Shown here in pieces: positions 9,333 through 17,436 of a DNA stretch of 64,000 nucleotides. The notes under the pieces are model-generated. The model ran no database searches. It was not told the origin of the DNA and worked only from the letters and a program-made list of their open reading frames with translations. The DNA lies in the NCBI GenBank assembly GCA_035624355.1, contig DASPRQ010000012.1, positions 46,782 to 110,781 on the forward strand. The letters are read 5' to 3'. Origin of the DNA: Usitatibacter sp035624355. GTDB taxonomy: Bacteria; Pseudomonadota; Gammaproteobacteria; Burkholderiales; Usitatibacteraceae. Both the position numbers and the translations under genes were made by a program. Positions within the stretch are counted from its first letter, which is position 1. Each line of letters starts with the position of its first letter.

Positions 9333-11145
9333 CCTCAGCGTCGTCACATACCGACCCGACCTCGGGCTGCTCGGCCGCCTCCTCGCGAGCCTCTCCGAGC
9401 CCACGGCGAAGCCCCTCGCGCGGAACCTCCTCCTCCACGACAACAGCGCGGACCCCCGCGTCGCGGAATCCATCGCCGCGCTGCCGCAACTGCGGCCCGG
9501 GGGCGCCTTCGCCCGGGTCGAGCTGCACGCCGCGGGCGCCAACCTCGGGTTCGGCCGCGGGCACAACGCGGCGCTCGCGCGGGGCGCGGCCCCCTTCGCG
9601 CTGCTGCTCAACCAGGACTGCGTCCTCGAGCCCGGCGTGCTCGACGCGCTGCTCGAAGCCGCGGAGGGAAGCGCCGCGGACGTGGCGGCCTGGGAGCTGC
9701 GCCAGATCCCCTACGAGCATCCCAAGGCCTACGATCCCGTGACGCTCGAGACGCACTGGGCGAGCGCGGCCGCCCTGCTCGTGCGCCGCGCCGCCTTCGA
9801 GGCCGTGGGCGGATTCGACCCGCGCCTCTTCATGTACGGCGAGGACGTGGACCTGTCGTGGCGCCTGCGCGCGGCGGGCTGGCGCATCCTCTACCAGCCG
9901 AAGCTCGCGGCGGTGCACGACACCTACCGCGAGCCCGGCGAGGTGAAGCCGGCGCAGGTCTTCGGCGGAGTGCTCGCCAGCCTCTGCCTGCGCGCGCGCT
10001 ACGGCGGGCTCCTGCGCACGATGCAGGGGCTCGCGATGCTCGCGATGGAGATCACGGCGCCGAGCACGTTCCCGGGGCGCCGCCTGGGCCTCGCGCGCGC
10101 GGGCCTATCCTTCCTCGCACGCTGGCCCACGTTCGCGCGCACGCGCGTGCGGCCGAACGCCGCGTTCCGCCCGAAGTTCGCCGGCTGGGGCTTCGAGACG
10201 CGCCGCGACGGCGCGTTCCACCGCTTCGCCTCGCGGCGCGACGCGGGACCGGCCTCCGCGCCCCGCGTCTCCATCCTCATCCGCACTTGCGACCGCCCCG
10301 GGAGCCTGCGCGAGGCGCTCGCCTCGTGCGCGAACCAGACCCACGGGAACCTCGAGGTCGTGGTCGTGGAGGACGGCCTCCCCCGATCGGGCGGCGTGGT
10401 GGAAGAGTTCCGCGGCCGCCTCGAACTGCGCTACCGGGCGACGGGCGGGCGCGTGGGCCGCGCGCGCGCCGGGAACCTCGCCCTCGCCGAGGCGACCGGC
10501 GAGTGGCTCAACTTCCTCGACGACGACGACGTGCTCTTCGCCGACCACGTCGAGGTCCTGCTCGAGGCGGCACTCGATGCGGGCGTGGCGGGCGCCTACG
10601 GCCTCGCGTGGGAGACGCAGACCGCTCCCGGTCCCTCGGGGCGCCCCGAGGAGGTCATGCACTCCACGCGCCACCGCCAGGCCTTCGACCGCCTCACGCT
10701 CTGGCACCACAACTTCCTCCCGATCCAGGCGGTGCTCTTCCACCGCCGCCTCTACGAGCGCCACGGCGGCTTCGCCGAGGACATGGACCGGCTCGAGGAC
10801 TGGAACCTCTGGACGCGCTACACGCTCGCCGACCGGTTCGTGCTCGTGGAGAAGACCACGTCGAAGTACCGGGTCCCCGCCGACGCGTTCGAGGCCGCCG
10901 AGCGCCAGGCGCTCCTCGACCGCGCCTACGCCGAGGCGCTCGAGCGCCAGCGGGCGATGCGGGTCACCCTTTCGCCGCGCCAGATCTCGGAGATGGCCGA
11001 CGCCTACGCTCGCAGCCAGACGGTGGTGATGGTGACGCGCGGCGACCTGCGCCGCTTCGTGCGCGAGCGTCCCATGGTGGCGCGGCTCGCCGCCTGGCGC
11101 CAGCCGGCGCTCGAGTGGATGCGGCGGCGGCGGATCCTGCGCTAG
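9319..11145 (+). CDS. Bifunctional double GT2-family glycosyltransferase
   Basis: A fusion of two GT-A (GT2) glycosyltransferase modules in 608 residues. The first, residues about 1-240, resembles rhamnosyltransferase-type enzymes: VDLSVVTYRP, LLLNQDC, then GGFDPRLFMYGEDVDLSWR. The second, residues about 305-560, starts VSILIRTCDRPGSL and contains NFLDDDDVLF, the metal-binding Asp run. Two catalytic modules suggest that it adds two sugars in succession, or alternates linkages, in a polysaccharide; this is inference. It overlaps the upstream GT4 gene by 14 nt. The methyltransferase follows after 43 nt with its own promoter-like box. Confidence 0.85.
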   Translation: MREVDLSVVTYRPDLGLLGRLLASLSEPTAKPLARNLLLHDNSADPRVAESIAALPQLRPGGAFARVELHAAGANLGFGRGHNAALARGAAPFALLLNQDCVLEPGVLDALLEAAEGSAADVAAWELRQIPYEHPKAYDPVTLETHWASAAALLVRRAAFEAVGGFDPRLFMYGEDVDLSWRLRAAGWRILYQPKLAAVHDTYREPGEVKPAQVFGGVLASLCLRARYGGLLRTMQGLAMLAMEITAPSTFPGRRLGLARAGLSFLARWPTFARTRVRPNAAFRPKFAGWGFETRRDGAFHRFASRRDAGPASAPRVSILIRTCDRPGSLREALASCANQTHGNLEVVVVEDGLPRSGGVVEEFRGRLELRYRATGGRVGRARAGNLALAEATGEWLNFLDDDDVLFADHVEVLLEAALDAGVAGAYGLAWETQTAPGPSGRPEEVMHSTRHRQAFDRLTLWHHNFLPIQAVLFHRRLYERHGGFAEDMDRLEDWNLWTRYTLADRFVLVEKTTSKYRVPADAFEAAERQALLDRAYAEALERQRAMRVTLSPRQISEMADAYARSQTVVMVTRGDLRRFVRERPMVARLAAWRQPALEWMRRRRILR

Positions 11146-11175
11146 CGGTTCCCGGAAGGAGGCTTGCGGCGCCCC

Positions 11176-11181
11176 TATAAT
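11176..11181 (+). promoter_or_regulatory. Putative -10 box of a leaderless promoter
   Basis: Perfect TATAAT seven bases before the ATG at 11189. The ATG formed inside TATAATG at 11180 would lie upstream of the expected transcription start, so it is unlikely to be the real start codon. Confidence 0.55.
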
Positions 11182-11188
11182 GCCGCCG

Positions 11189-12244
11189 ATGGACGCCTCC
11201 CACCCCGCCGAGAGCGGGCTGCCCTTCACCGGCGAGCGCTACGTTCCCGGCGCGAAGGGCGAGATCTGGATCGAGCACTGGCACCGCTACCACTTCGCGG
11301 CGCGGTGGGCGGCGGGCCGGCGCGTGCTCGACGTGGCCTGCGGGGAGGGATACGGCACGGCGCTCCTCGCGCGCAGCGCCGCCCACGCGACGGGCATCGA
11401 CGTCTCCGAGGCCGCGGTCGCGCACGCGCGGCGCACCTACGGCGCGCAGACGAACCTCGCCTACGCGCGCGCTTCCTGCGCGCGTCTGCCGCTCGCCGAC
11501 GCGAGCGTCGACCTCGCCGTCTCCTTCGAGACCCTCGAGCACATCGACGCGCAGGAGGCCTTCCTCGACGAGCTCGCGCGGGTCCTCGCCCCGGGCGGCG
11601 TGCTCGTGCTCTCGTGCCCGAACAAGCTCGAGTACAGCGACAGGCGCTCGTACCGCAACGAGTTCCACGTGAAGGAGCTCTACCGGGAGGAGCTCGAGGC
11701 GCTGGTCGCCCCGCGCTTTCCCGAGCGCGCCTGGTACGGCCAGCGCCAGACCTTCTATTCGGTCATCGCGCCCGAGTCTCCGGCGGGCGCGCTCGCGCAC
11801 TTCGTCGAGGTGGAGGAGGCCGACCCCGCCGCGACCTCCGCCCAGCTCGGCCACCCGCTCTACTTCGTGCTCGTCGCGGGGCGCGACGCGCTGCCGGCCC
11901 CCGCGCCGGCCCTGTCGGTGCTCGCCGACCGCGGCGACTGGGTCCATCGCGACTACGAGAAGGTCTGCCGGGAGCTCGAGGCGGCTGCGCGCCGAGCCGG
12001 CGAGCTCGAGCGGGAAGCCGAGGATCGCGCGACGGCGAACGCCGCCCTGCGCGCCGAGCTCGACGAGGCGCGCAGGGCGCTGGCGGCGGCCGTCGAGGAG
12101 CGCAACGCCGCCGTGGCCCTGCGCGAGGCGCAGCTCGTCGCGCGCGAGCTGCAGCTCTCGGAGAAGAACCGCGAGATCGACCGGCGCCGCAGCTGGCGCT
12201 GGTGGCTCAAGCTGCCGCTCATCCGGCTGGGGATCCTGAAGTGA
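11189..12244 (+). CDS. Class I SAM-dependent methyltransferase with C-terminal coiled coil
   Basis: Likely methylates a sugar or another group of the glycan made by the upstream genes. The 351-residue product opens PFTGERYVPG and has SAM motif I VLDVACGEGYGTALLA, then post-motifs FETLEHID and LAPGGVLVLSCPN. From about residue 245 it turns into a long charged coiled coil and ends in a Trp/Arg-rich patch (RRSWRWWLKLP). The same layout, a catalytic head with a C-terminal coiled coil, is seen in the GT4 enzyme two genes upstream. I prefer the ATG at 11189 over the one at 11180, because the latter is part of the -10 box. Confidence 0.82.
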   Translation: MDASHPAESGLPFTGERYVPGAKGEIWIEHWHRYHFAARWAAGRRVLDVACGEGYGTALLARSAAHATGIDVSEAAVAHARRTYGAQTNLAYARASCARLPLADASVDLAVSFETLEHIDAQEAFLDELARVLAPGGVLVLSCPNKLEYSDRRSYRNEFHVKELYREELEALVAPRFPERAWYGQRQTFYSVIAPESPAGALAHFVEVEEADPAATSAQLGHPLYFVLVAGRDALPAPAPALSVLADRGDWVHRDYEKVCRELEAAARRAGELEREAEDRATANAALRAELDEARRALAAAVEERNAAVALREAQLVARELQLSEKNREIDRRRSWRWWLKLPLIRLGILK

Positions 12245-12272
12245 GGCCGCGCGTCCCCGCGACCCGCCTCCT

Positions 12273-12278
12273 TATAAT
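12273..12278 (+). promoter_or_regulatory. Putative -10 box of a leaderless promoter (dapC)
   Basis: Perfect TATAAT followed by GCGGGC and then the dapC ATG at 12285, a six-base gap. No -35 element or Shine-Dalgarno is evident. Confidence 0.55.
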
Positions 12279-12284
12279 GCGGGC

Positions 12285-13526
12285 ATGAACCCACGCCTCG
12301 GGCTCCTGCAGCCCTATCCGTTCGAGCGGCTGCGCCAGCTCCTCGCCGACGTGAAGCCGCCGCCGGGCCTGCGGCCCGTCAGCCTCGGGCTCGGCGAGCC
12401 GCAGCATCCGACGCCCCCGCTCATCGGGGAGGCGCTCGCGGCGAACCTGGGCGCGATCGCGCGCTATCCGTCGACGGCGGGCCTGCCCGAGCTGCGCCGC
12501 GCGATCGCCGAGTGGCTCGGGCGGCGCCACGGCGTCGCGATCGACATGGACAAGGAGGTGCTGCCGGTGCTCGGCAGCCGCGAGGCGCTCTTCGCCATCG
12601 CGCAGACGGTCCTCGACCCCGCCGAGCCCGGCGCGCTCGTGATCTGCCCGAATCCCTTCTACCAGATCTACGAGGGCGCGACGCTGCTGGGGGGCGCGAA
12701 GCCGTGGTTCGTCAACGCCGAGGCGGCGCGAGGCTTCCGCCCGGACTGGGACGCGGTGCCGGAATCGACGTGGGCGCGCACGCGGATGCTGTACGCGTGC
12801 TCCCCGAGCAACCCCCACGGGCGCGTGATGCCGCTCGAGGAGTGGAAGCGGCTCTTCGAGCTCTCCGACCGGCACGGCTTCGTGATCGTCTCCGACGAGT
12901 GCTACAGCGAGATCTACTTCGACGAGGCGAGGCCGCCGCTCGGGGCGCTCGCCGCCGCGCGCGCCCTGGGACGCGAGGGATGGCCGCGGCTCATCGTCAT
13001 GGGGTCGCTGTCGAAGCGCTCGAGCGCGCCGGGGCTGCGCTCCGGATACGCCGCGGGCGACCGCGCGGTCCTCGAGCGCTTCGCGCTGTACCGCACCTAC
13101 CACGGCTCCCAGATGAGCAACGCCGTGCAGCTCGCCTCCGTCGCCGCGTGGGGCGACGAGCGCCACGTGGCCGGGAACCGCCGCCTCTACCGCGAGAAGT
13201 TCGCCTCCTTCTACGAACGCGTGAATCCCGTCCTGCCGCTCGCCATGCCGGAGGCGGGGTTCTACTTCTGGGCGGACGTGTCCGGCTGCGCGGCCGGCGC
13301 GGGCGGCGACGACCTCGCCTTCGCGCGCGAGCTCTTCCGCGCCGCGCACGTGACGGTGCTCCCGGGCAGCTACATCTCGCGCGAGTCGGGCGGGCGCCTC
13401 CCGGGGCGCGGCTTCGTGCGCATGGCCCTCGTCTCGACCCTCGAGGAGACCGCCGAGGCCGCCGGACGGATCCGCGCCTTCGTCGAGCAGAGCGCGCCCG
13501 CCCTCGCGAGCGCCGGCATCCCATGA
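12285..13526 (+). CDS. dapC: Succinyldiaminopimelate transaminase DapC
   Basis: PLP enzyme that makes N-succinyl-LL-diaminopimelate in the succinylase branch of lysine and meso-DAP synthesis. The 413-residue product is a class I/II aminotransferase: SLGLGEPQHPTPP near the start, CSPSNPHGRVMPLEEW, VSDECYSEIYFD, and the PLP lysine in GSLSKRSSAPGLRSG. Near the C-terminus it has the family arginine in GFVRMALV. Its TGA overlaps the dapD ATG by 4 nt (ATGA), which ties it to the next pathway step. Its own TATAAT box directly before the ATG suggests that the dap genes form a transcription unit separate from the glycan islet. Confidence 0.93.
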   Translation: MNPRLGLLQPYPFERLRQLLADVKPPPGLRPVSLGLGEPQHPTPPLIGEALAANLGAIARYPSTAGLPELRRAIAEWLGRRHGVAIDMDKEVLPVLGSREALFAIAQTVLDPAEPGALVICPNPFYQIYEGATLLGGAKPWFVNAEAARGFRPDWDAVPESTWARTRMLYACSPSNPHGRVMPLEEWKRLFELSDRHGFVIVSDECYSEIYFDEARPPLGALAAARALGREGWPRLIVMGSLSKRSSAPGLRSGYAAGDRAVLERFALYRTYHGSQMSNAVQLASVAAWGDERHVAGNRRLYREKFASFYERVNPVLPLAMPEAGFYFWADVSGCAAGAGGDDLAFARELFRAAHVTVLPGSYISRESGGRLPGRGFVRMALVSTLEETAEAAGRIRAFVEQSAPALASAGIP

Positions 13527-14356
13527 GCGGCGCCGCGCGCTCCCTCGAGGCGGTGATCGAGCAGGCCTTCGAGCGCCGCGCCGAGCTCACGCCCGCCTCC
13601 GCCCCGGCCGAGCTGCGCGAGGCGGTGGCCGAGGTCCTCGCCCGGCTCGACGCCGGGAAGATCCGCGTGGCCGAGAAGCTCGACGGCCGCTGGGTCACGC
13701 ACCAGTGGATCAAGAAGGCGGTGCTCCTGTCCTTCCGGCTGCGCGACAACGAGATCATGCAGGGCGGCTATACGCACTACTTCGACAAGGTCGACTCGAA
13801 GTTCGCCCGCTACACGCAGGCCGACTTCCGGGCCGGCGGCTACCGCGTGGTGCCCCCGGCCACGGCCCGCCACGGCGCGTTCATCGCGAAGAACGTGGTG
13901 CTGATGCCCTCGTTCGTGAACGTGGGCGCCTACGTGGACGAGGGCGCGATGGTCGACACCTGGGCGACCGTGGGCTCGTGCGCGCAGATCGGCCGCAACG
14001 TGCACCTTTCCGGCGGCGTGGGCATCGGCGGCGTGCTCGAGCCGCTGCAGGCGGGCCCCACGATCATCGAGGACGACTGCTTCGTGGGCGCGAGGAGCGA
14101 GATCGTCGAGGGGGTGGTCGTGGGCGAGGGCTCCGTGATCTCCATGGGCGTCTACATCGGCCAGAGCACCAAGATCTACGACCGGGGGACAGGGGAAATC
14201 CGCTACGGGTCCGTGCCCCCCGGGAGCGTGGTCGTCCCGGGAAGCTTGCCGGGGGGGGATGGCCGGTATAGTCTCTACTGCGCGGTCATCATCAAGCAGG
14301 TGGACGCGAAGACCCGCTCGAAGACGGGAATCAACGAGCTGCTGAGGGGCGACTGA
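13523..14356 (+). CDS. dapD: 2,3,4,5-tetrahydropyridine-2,6-dicarboxylate N-succinyltransferase DapD
   Basis: Transfers succinyl from succinyl-CoA to tetrahydrodipicolinate, the step before DapC. The 277-residue product has the helical N-terminal domain (residues 1-95) and a left-handed beta helix built from hexapeptide repeats (GAYVDEGAMVDTWATVGSC, then VGIGGVLEPLQAG). The conserved end KTRSKTGINELLR is present. The start ATG overlaps the dapC stop. After its stop there are 121 nt before pilU, in which I see no terminator, only a GC-rich leader with a purine-rich ribosome site near 14463. Confidence 0.95.
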   Translation: MSGAARSLEAVIEQAFERRAELTPASAPAELREAVAEVLARLDAGKIRVAEKLDGRWVTHQWIKKAVLLSFRLRDNEIMQGGYTHYFDKVDSKFARYTQADFRAGGYRVVPPATARHGAFIAKNVVLMPSFVNVGAYVDEGAMVDTWATVGSCAQIGRNVHLSGGVGIGGVLEPLQAGPTIIEDDCFVGARSEIVEGVVVGEGSVISMGVYIGQSTKIYDRGTGEIRYGSVPPGSVVVPGSLPGGDGRYSLYCAVIIKQVDAKTRSKTGINELLRGD

Positions 14357-14477
14357 AGCCCGCCCCGCCTAGTGAACCGGACGGGAACACGCCCTGACCG
14401 CGCGAGCGGCGTGAGCCCGGGAAAGGGGACGGGGAACCGGGCCGCACCGGGATCCTTCCCCAGGGAGAGACGTACCC

Positions 14478-15647
14478 ATGTTCGTCGAGAAGCTGCTGCA
14501 GCTGATGGCCGAGAAGAAGGCCTCCGACATCTTCATCTCCGCGGGCTCGCCCATCAGCATCAAGATCCAGGGCAGCATCATGCCGGTCAACCCGCAGCCG
14601 ATGGACGCGGAGATGACCAAGAAGATCGCCTACGAGATGCTCACGCCGCACCAGATCGAGATCTTCGAGCGCGACCTGGAGCTCAACTTCTCGAAGCCGA
14701 TGCCGGGCCTGGGCAACTTCCGCGTGAACTTCTTCTGGCAGAAGGGCGCGGTCTCGGGCGTGATCCGCTTCATCACCTCGGACGTCCCGAAGATCGCGGA
14801 CCTGAGCCTGCCGCCGGTGCTCTCCAGCCTCGTGATGGAGAAGCGCGGCCTCATCCTCGTCGTGGGCGCCACGGGCTCGGGCAAGTCCACCACGCTCGCC
14901 TCGATGCTCGACTACCGCAACTCCGTGGCCACCGGGCACATCCTCACGATCGAGGACCCGGTCGAGTACGTGTTCCAGTCGAAGAAGTCGATCGTCAACC
15001 AGCGCGAGGTGGGTAACGACACGCGCACCTTCCACGACGCGCTGAGGAACGCGATGCGCCAGGCCCCGGACTGCATCCTGATCGGGGAGATCCGCGACCT
15101 CGAGACGATGCGCATGGCCCTCACCTACGCGCTCTCGGGGCACCTGTGCCTCGCCACCCTGCACGCGAACAACGCCTACCAGGCCATGAACCGCGTGATC
15201 AGCTTCTTCCCGCTGGAAGTGCGCCCGATGCTGCTGCAGGACCTCTCGGTGTCGCTGAAGGCGGTGATCTCGCAGCGCCTGGTGAAGACCGTGGACGGCA
15301 AGCGCATGCCCGCCGTCGAGGTGCTGCTCAACACGCGCAACATCCAGGAGCTCATCGAGAAGGGCGAGATCACCGAGATCAAGGAGGCGATGGAGAAGAG
15401 CATGTCGCCCGGCTCGCAAACCTTCGAGCAGGACCTCTTCCGCCTCGTGCGCCAGGGCAAGATCTCCACCGACGAGGCGCTCGCGAACGCCGATTCCGCG
15501 ACCAACCTGGGCCTGCTGCTCGGCAACTCCGGGATCATGCCGGCGATGGCCGAGCGCGCGAAGCAGCCCTCGACGCCCTCGCGGCCCGGCGCGCCCTCCT
15601 TCGGCGAGTTCAAGATCACCGAGGATTCGGAGGAGCGCTTCGGCTAG
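14478..15647 (+). CDS. pilU: PilU-type twitching motility (type IV pilus retraction) ATPase
   Basis: Hexameric cytoplasmic ATPase that assists pilus retraction. The 389-residue product has Walker A (GATGSGKSTTLASML), the Asp box, Walker B (CILIGEIRDLETMRMAL) and the His box (TLHANNAYQAMN). The C-terminal part (MSPGSQTFEQDLFRLV, then ISTDEALANADS) is characteristic of PilU rather than PilT. The leader contains AGGGAGAG about 7-14 nt before the ATG, a good ribosome site. No pilT or other pilus gene is in the window. The gene sits between dapD and dapE, and its stop codon shares a base with the next gene's GTG. Confidence 0.9.
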   Translation: MFVEKLLQLMAEKKASDIFISAGSPISIKIQGSIMPVNPQPMDAEMTKKIAYEMLTPHQIEIFERDLELNFSKPMPGLGNFRVNFFWQKGAVSGVIRFITSDVPKIADLSLPPVLSSLVMEKRGLILVVGATGSGKSTTLASMLDYRNSVATGHILTIEDPVEYVFQSKKSIVNQREVGNDTRTFHDALRNAMRQAPDCILIGEIRDLETMRMALTYALSGHLCLATLHANNAYQAMNRVISFFPLEVRPMLLQDLSVSLKAVISQRLVKTVDGKRMPAVEVLLNTRNIQELIEKGEITEIKEAMEKSMSPGSQTFEQDLFRLVRQGKISTDEALANADSATNLGLLLGNSGIMPAMAERAKQPSTPSRPGAPSFGEFKITEDSEERFG

Positions 15648-16189
15648 TGTCCCCGCTCGAGCGCGCGCTGGCCTCCTACGCCGCCTACCATCGCGACCGC
15701 CGCAACATCGCGACGCACTTCGCCGGCATCCCCATGATCGTGCTCGCGGCGGTGATCGCCGCCGGGACGCTCGCCGTGCCGATCGCCGGCATGGAGGTCA
15801 CGCTCGCCGCGGTGCTCTCGCTCGCCGCCTGCGCCTGGTACTTCCGCCTCGACCCCGCCTTCGGCGCGACCCTGGCCGTCGCGCTGCTCGCCGCGTGCGC
15901 GATCGCGAGCGAGGCGATCGCGCGCCTGGGCACGGGATCCGCGCTCGCGCTCGCCGCGCTCCTCTTCGTCGCGGGCTGGGCGCTGCAGTTCCTCGGCCAC
16001 CGCTACGAGGGCGTGAAGCCCGCCTTCTTCGACGACCTGCGCCAGCTCCTCGTGGGGCCGCTCTTCGTCTGCGCCGAGGCGGCGTTCCTGCTGGGCGGTC
16101 GCGGGGAGCTGCGCGGCGCGATCGAGGCGCGCGTCGGCCCGACCGTGCCGCGCCGCGACGGAGCGCCCCTGCCCCTCGTGCCGCGCTGA
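15647..16189 (+). CDS. Mpo1-like (DUF962/YGL010w) integral membrane protein
   Basis: A four- to five-helix membrane protein of 180 residues. The N-terminus has the family signature YHRDRRNIATHFAGIP, and a second conserved cluster is GHRYEGVKPAFFDDLRQLL. In the yeast homologue Mpo1 these histidines bind iron in a 2-hydroxy fatty acid dioxygenase; I infer similar lipid alpha-oxidation, but bacterial members are largely untested. The GTG at 15647 overlaps the pilU TAG by one base (TAGTG), so the two genes are probably coupled. The gene ends 76 nt before dapE, within which a TAGAAT box starts a new unit. Confidence 0.82.
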   Translation: MSPLERALASYAAYHRDRRNIATHFAGIPMIVLAAVIAAGTLAVPIAGMEVTLAAVLSLAACAWYFRLDPAFGATLAVALLAACAIASEAIARLGTGSALALAALLFVAGWALQFLGHRYEGVKPAFFDDLRQLLVGPLFVCAEAAFLLGGRGELRGAIEARVGPTVPRRDGAPLPLVPR

Positions 16190-16265
16190 GCGCGCCGGGA
16201 GCGGCCCGTCGGGCGCCGCGGGTCGGTCCCGCTAGAATGGGCGTCTTTCGCGAAAGAGATCCCGG

Positions 16266-17399
16266 TTGAAGAACGAGACCCTCGAGCTCGCCAAGGCGCT
16301 CATCGCGCGCCGGTCCGTCACGCCGGCCGACGAAGGCTGCCAGGCGATCCTCATCGAGCGCCTCGTGCCGCTCGGCTTCCACGCCGAGGTCATGGTGTTC
16401 GGCGAGGTCACCAACCTGTGGATCCGGCACGGGACCGCGAGGCCCCTCGTCGTCCTCGCCGGCCACACCGACGTGGTGCCCACCGGTCCCGTCGAGCAGT
16501 GGAGCTGCGACCCCTTCGTGCCCACGGTGCGCGACGGGCGGCTCTACGGCCGGGGCGCGGCCGACATGAAGACCTCCGTGGCCGCGTTCGTGGTCGCGGT
16601 CGAGGCGATCGTGCGCGCGAGCCCGGAGCACCGCGGATCGGTGGCCCTGCTCATCACCTCCGACGAGGAAGGCCCCTCGGTGGACGGGACGGTGCGCGTG
16701 GTCGAGGAGCTCAGGCGGCGCGGCGAGAACATCGACTACTGCATCGTGGGCGAGCCCTCGTCGGCGGAGCGCTTCGGCGACACCATCAAGAACGGCCGGC
16801 GCGGATCGCTCACCGGGCGCCTCACCGTGCGCGGGGTCCAGGGGCACGTCGCCTATCCGCACCTCGCCCGCAATCCGGTGCACCTCGCCGCCCCGGCGCT
16901 CGCGGAGCTCGCGCGCGCCGAGTGGGACCGCGGCAACGAGCACTTCCCGCCGACCACGTGGCAGGTGTCGAACATCCACGCGGGAACGGGCGCGCAGAAC
17001 GTGATCCCCGGCGCGCTCCAGGTCGACTTCAACTTCCGCTTCTCCACCGAGAGCACGCCCGCGGCGCTCCAGGCGCGCGTGCGCGAGGTGCTCGGCCGCC
17101 ACGGGCTCGACTATTCCATCGACTGGACGCTCGGGGGCAATCCCTTCCTCACGCGGCGCGGCCGCCTCGTGGAGACGCTGTCCGCGGTCGTGGCGCGGGT
17201 CACCGGCGTGACGCCCGAGGTGAACTGCACGGGCGGCACGTCGGACGGGCGCTTCATCGCCGAGATCTGCCCGGAGGTCGCCGAGTTCGGCCCCGTGAAC
17301 CGCACGATCCACAAGGTGGACGAGGCCGTCGCCGTCTCCGAGATCGAGCCGCTCGCGCGCATCTACCGCGAGACGGTGGAGGCGCTCCTCGCCGGCTGA
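16266..17399 (+). CDS. dapE: Succinyl-diaminopimelate desuccinylase DapE
   Basis: Zinc-dependent M20 hydrolase that releases succinate from N-succinyl-LL-DAP, the step after DapC. The 377-residue product has the metal and catalytic motifs in order: GHTDVVPTGP, GRGAADMKTS, ITSDEEGPS with the catalytic Glu pair, GEPSS, and near the end NRTIHKVDE with the last metal His. The dimerisation lid (GSLTGRLTVRGVQGHVAYP) lies in the middle. The start is a TTG at 16266, giving the usual family beginning; an AAAGAGA element lies upstream. TAGAAT at 16233-16238 is a plausible -10 box, leaving a leader of about 20 nt. Confidence 0.95.
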   Translation: MKNETLELAKALIARRSVTPADEGCQAILIERLVPLGFHAEVMVFGEVTNLWIRHGTARPLVVLAGHTDVVPTGPVEQWSCDPFVPTVRDGRLYGRGAADMKTSVAAFVVAVEAIVRASPEHRGSVALLITSDEEGPSVDGTVRVVEELRRRGENIDYCIVGEPSSAERFGDTIKNGRRGSLTGRLTVRGVQGHVAYPHLARNPVHLAAPALAELARAEWDRGNEHFPPTTWQVSNIHAGTGAQNVIPGALQVDFNFRFSTESTPAALQARVREVLGRHGLDYSIDWTLGGNPFLTRRGRLVETLSAVVARVTGVTPEVNCTGGTSDGRFIAEICPEVAEFGPVNRTIHKVDEAVAVSEIEPLARIYRETVEALLAG

Positions 17400-17436
17400 G
17401 GGCGCGGGAGCCGCCGATGCGCGCCGAGCTCCGCCG

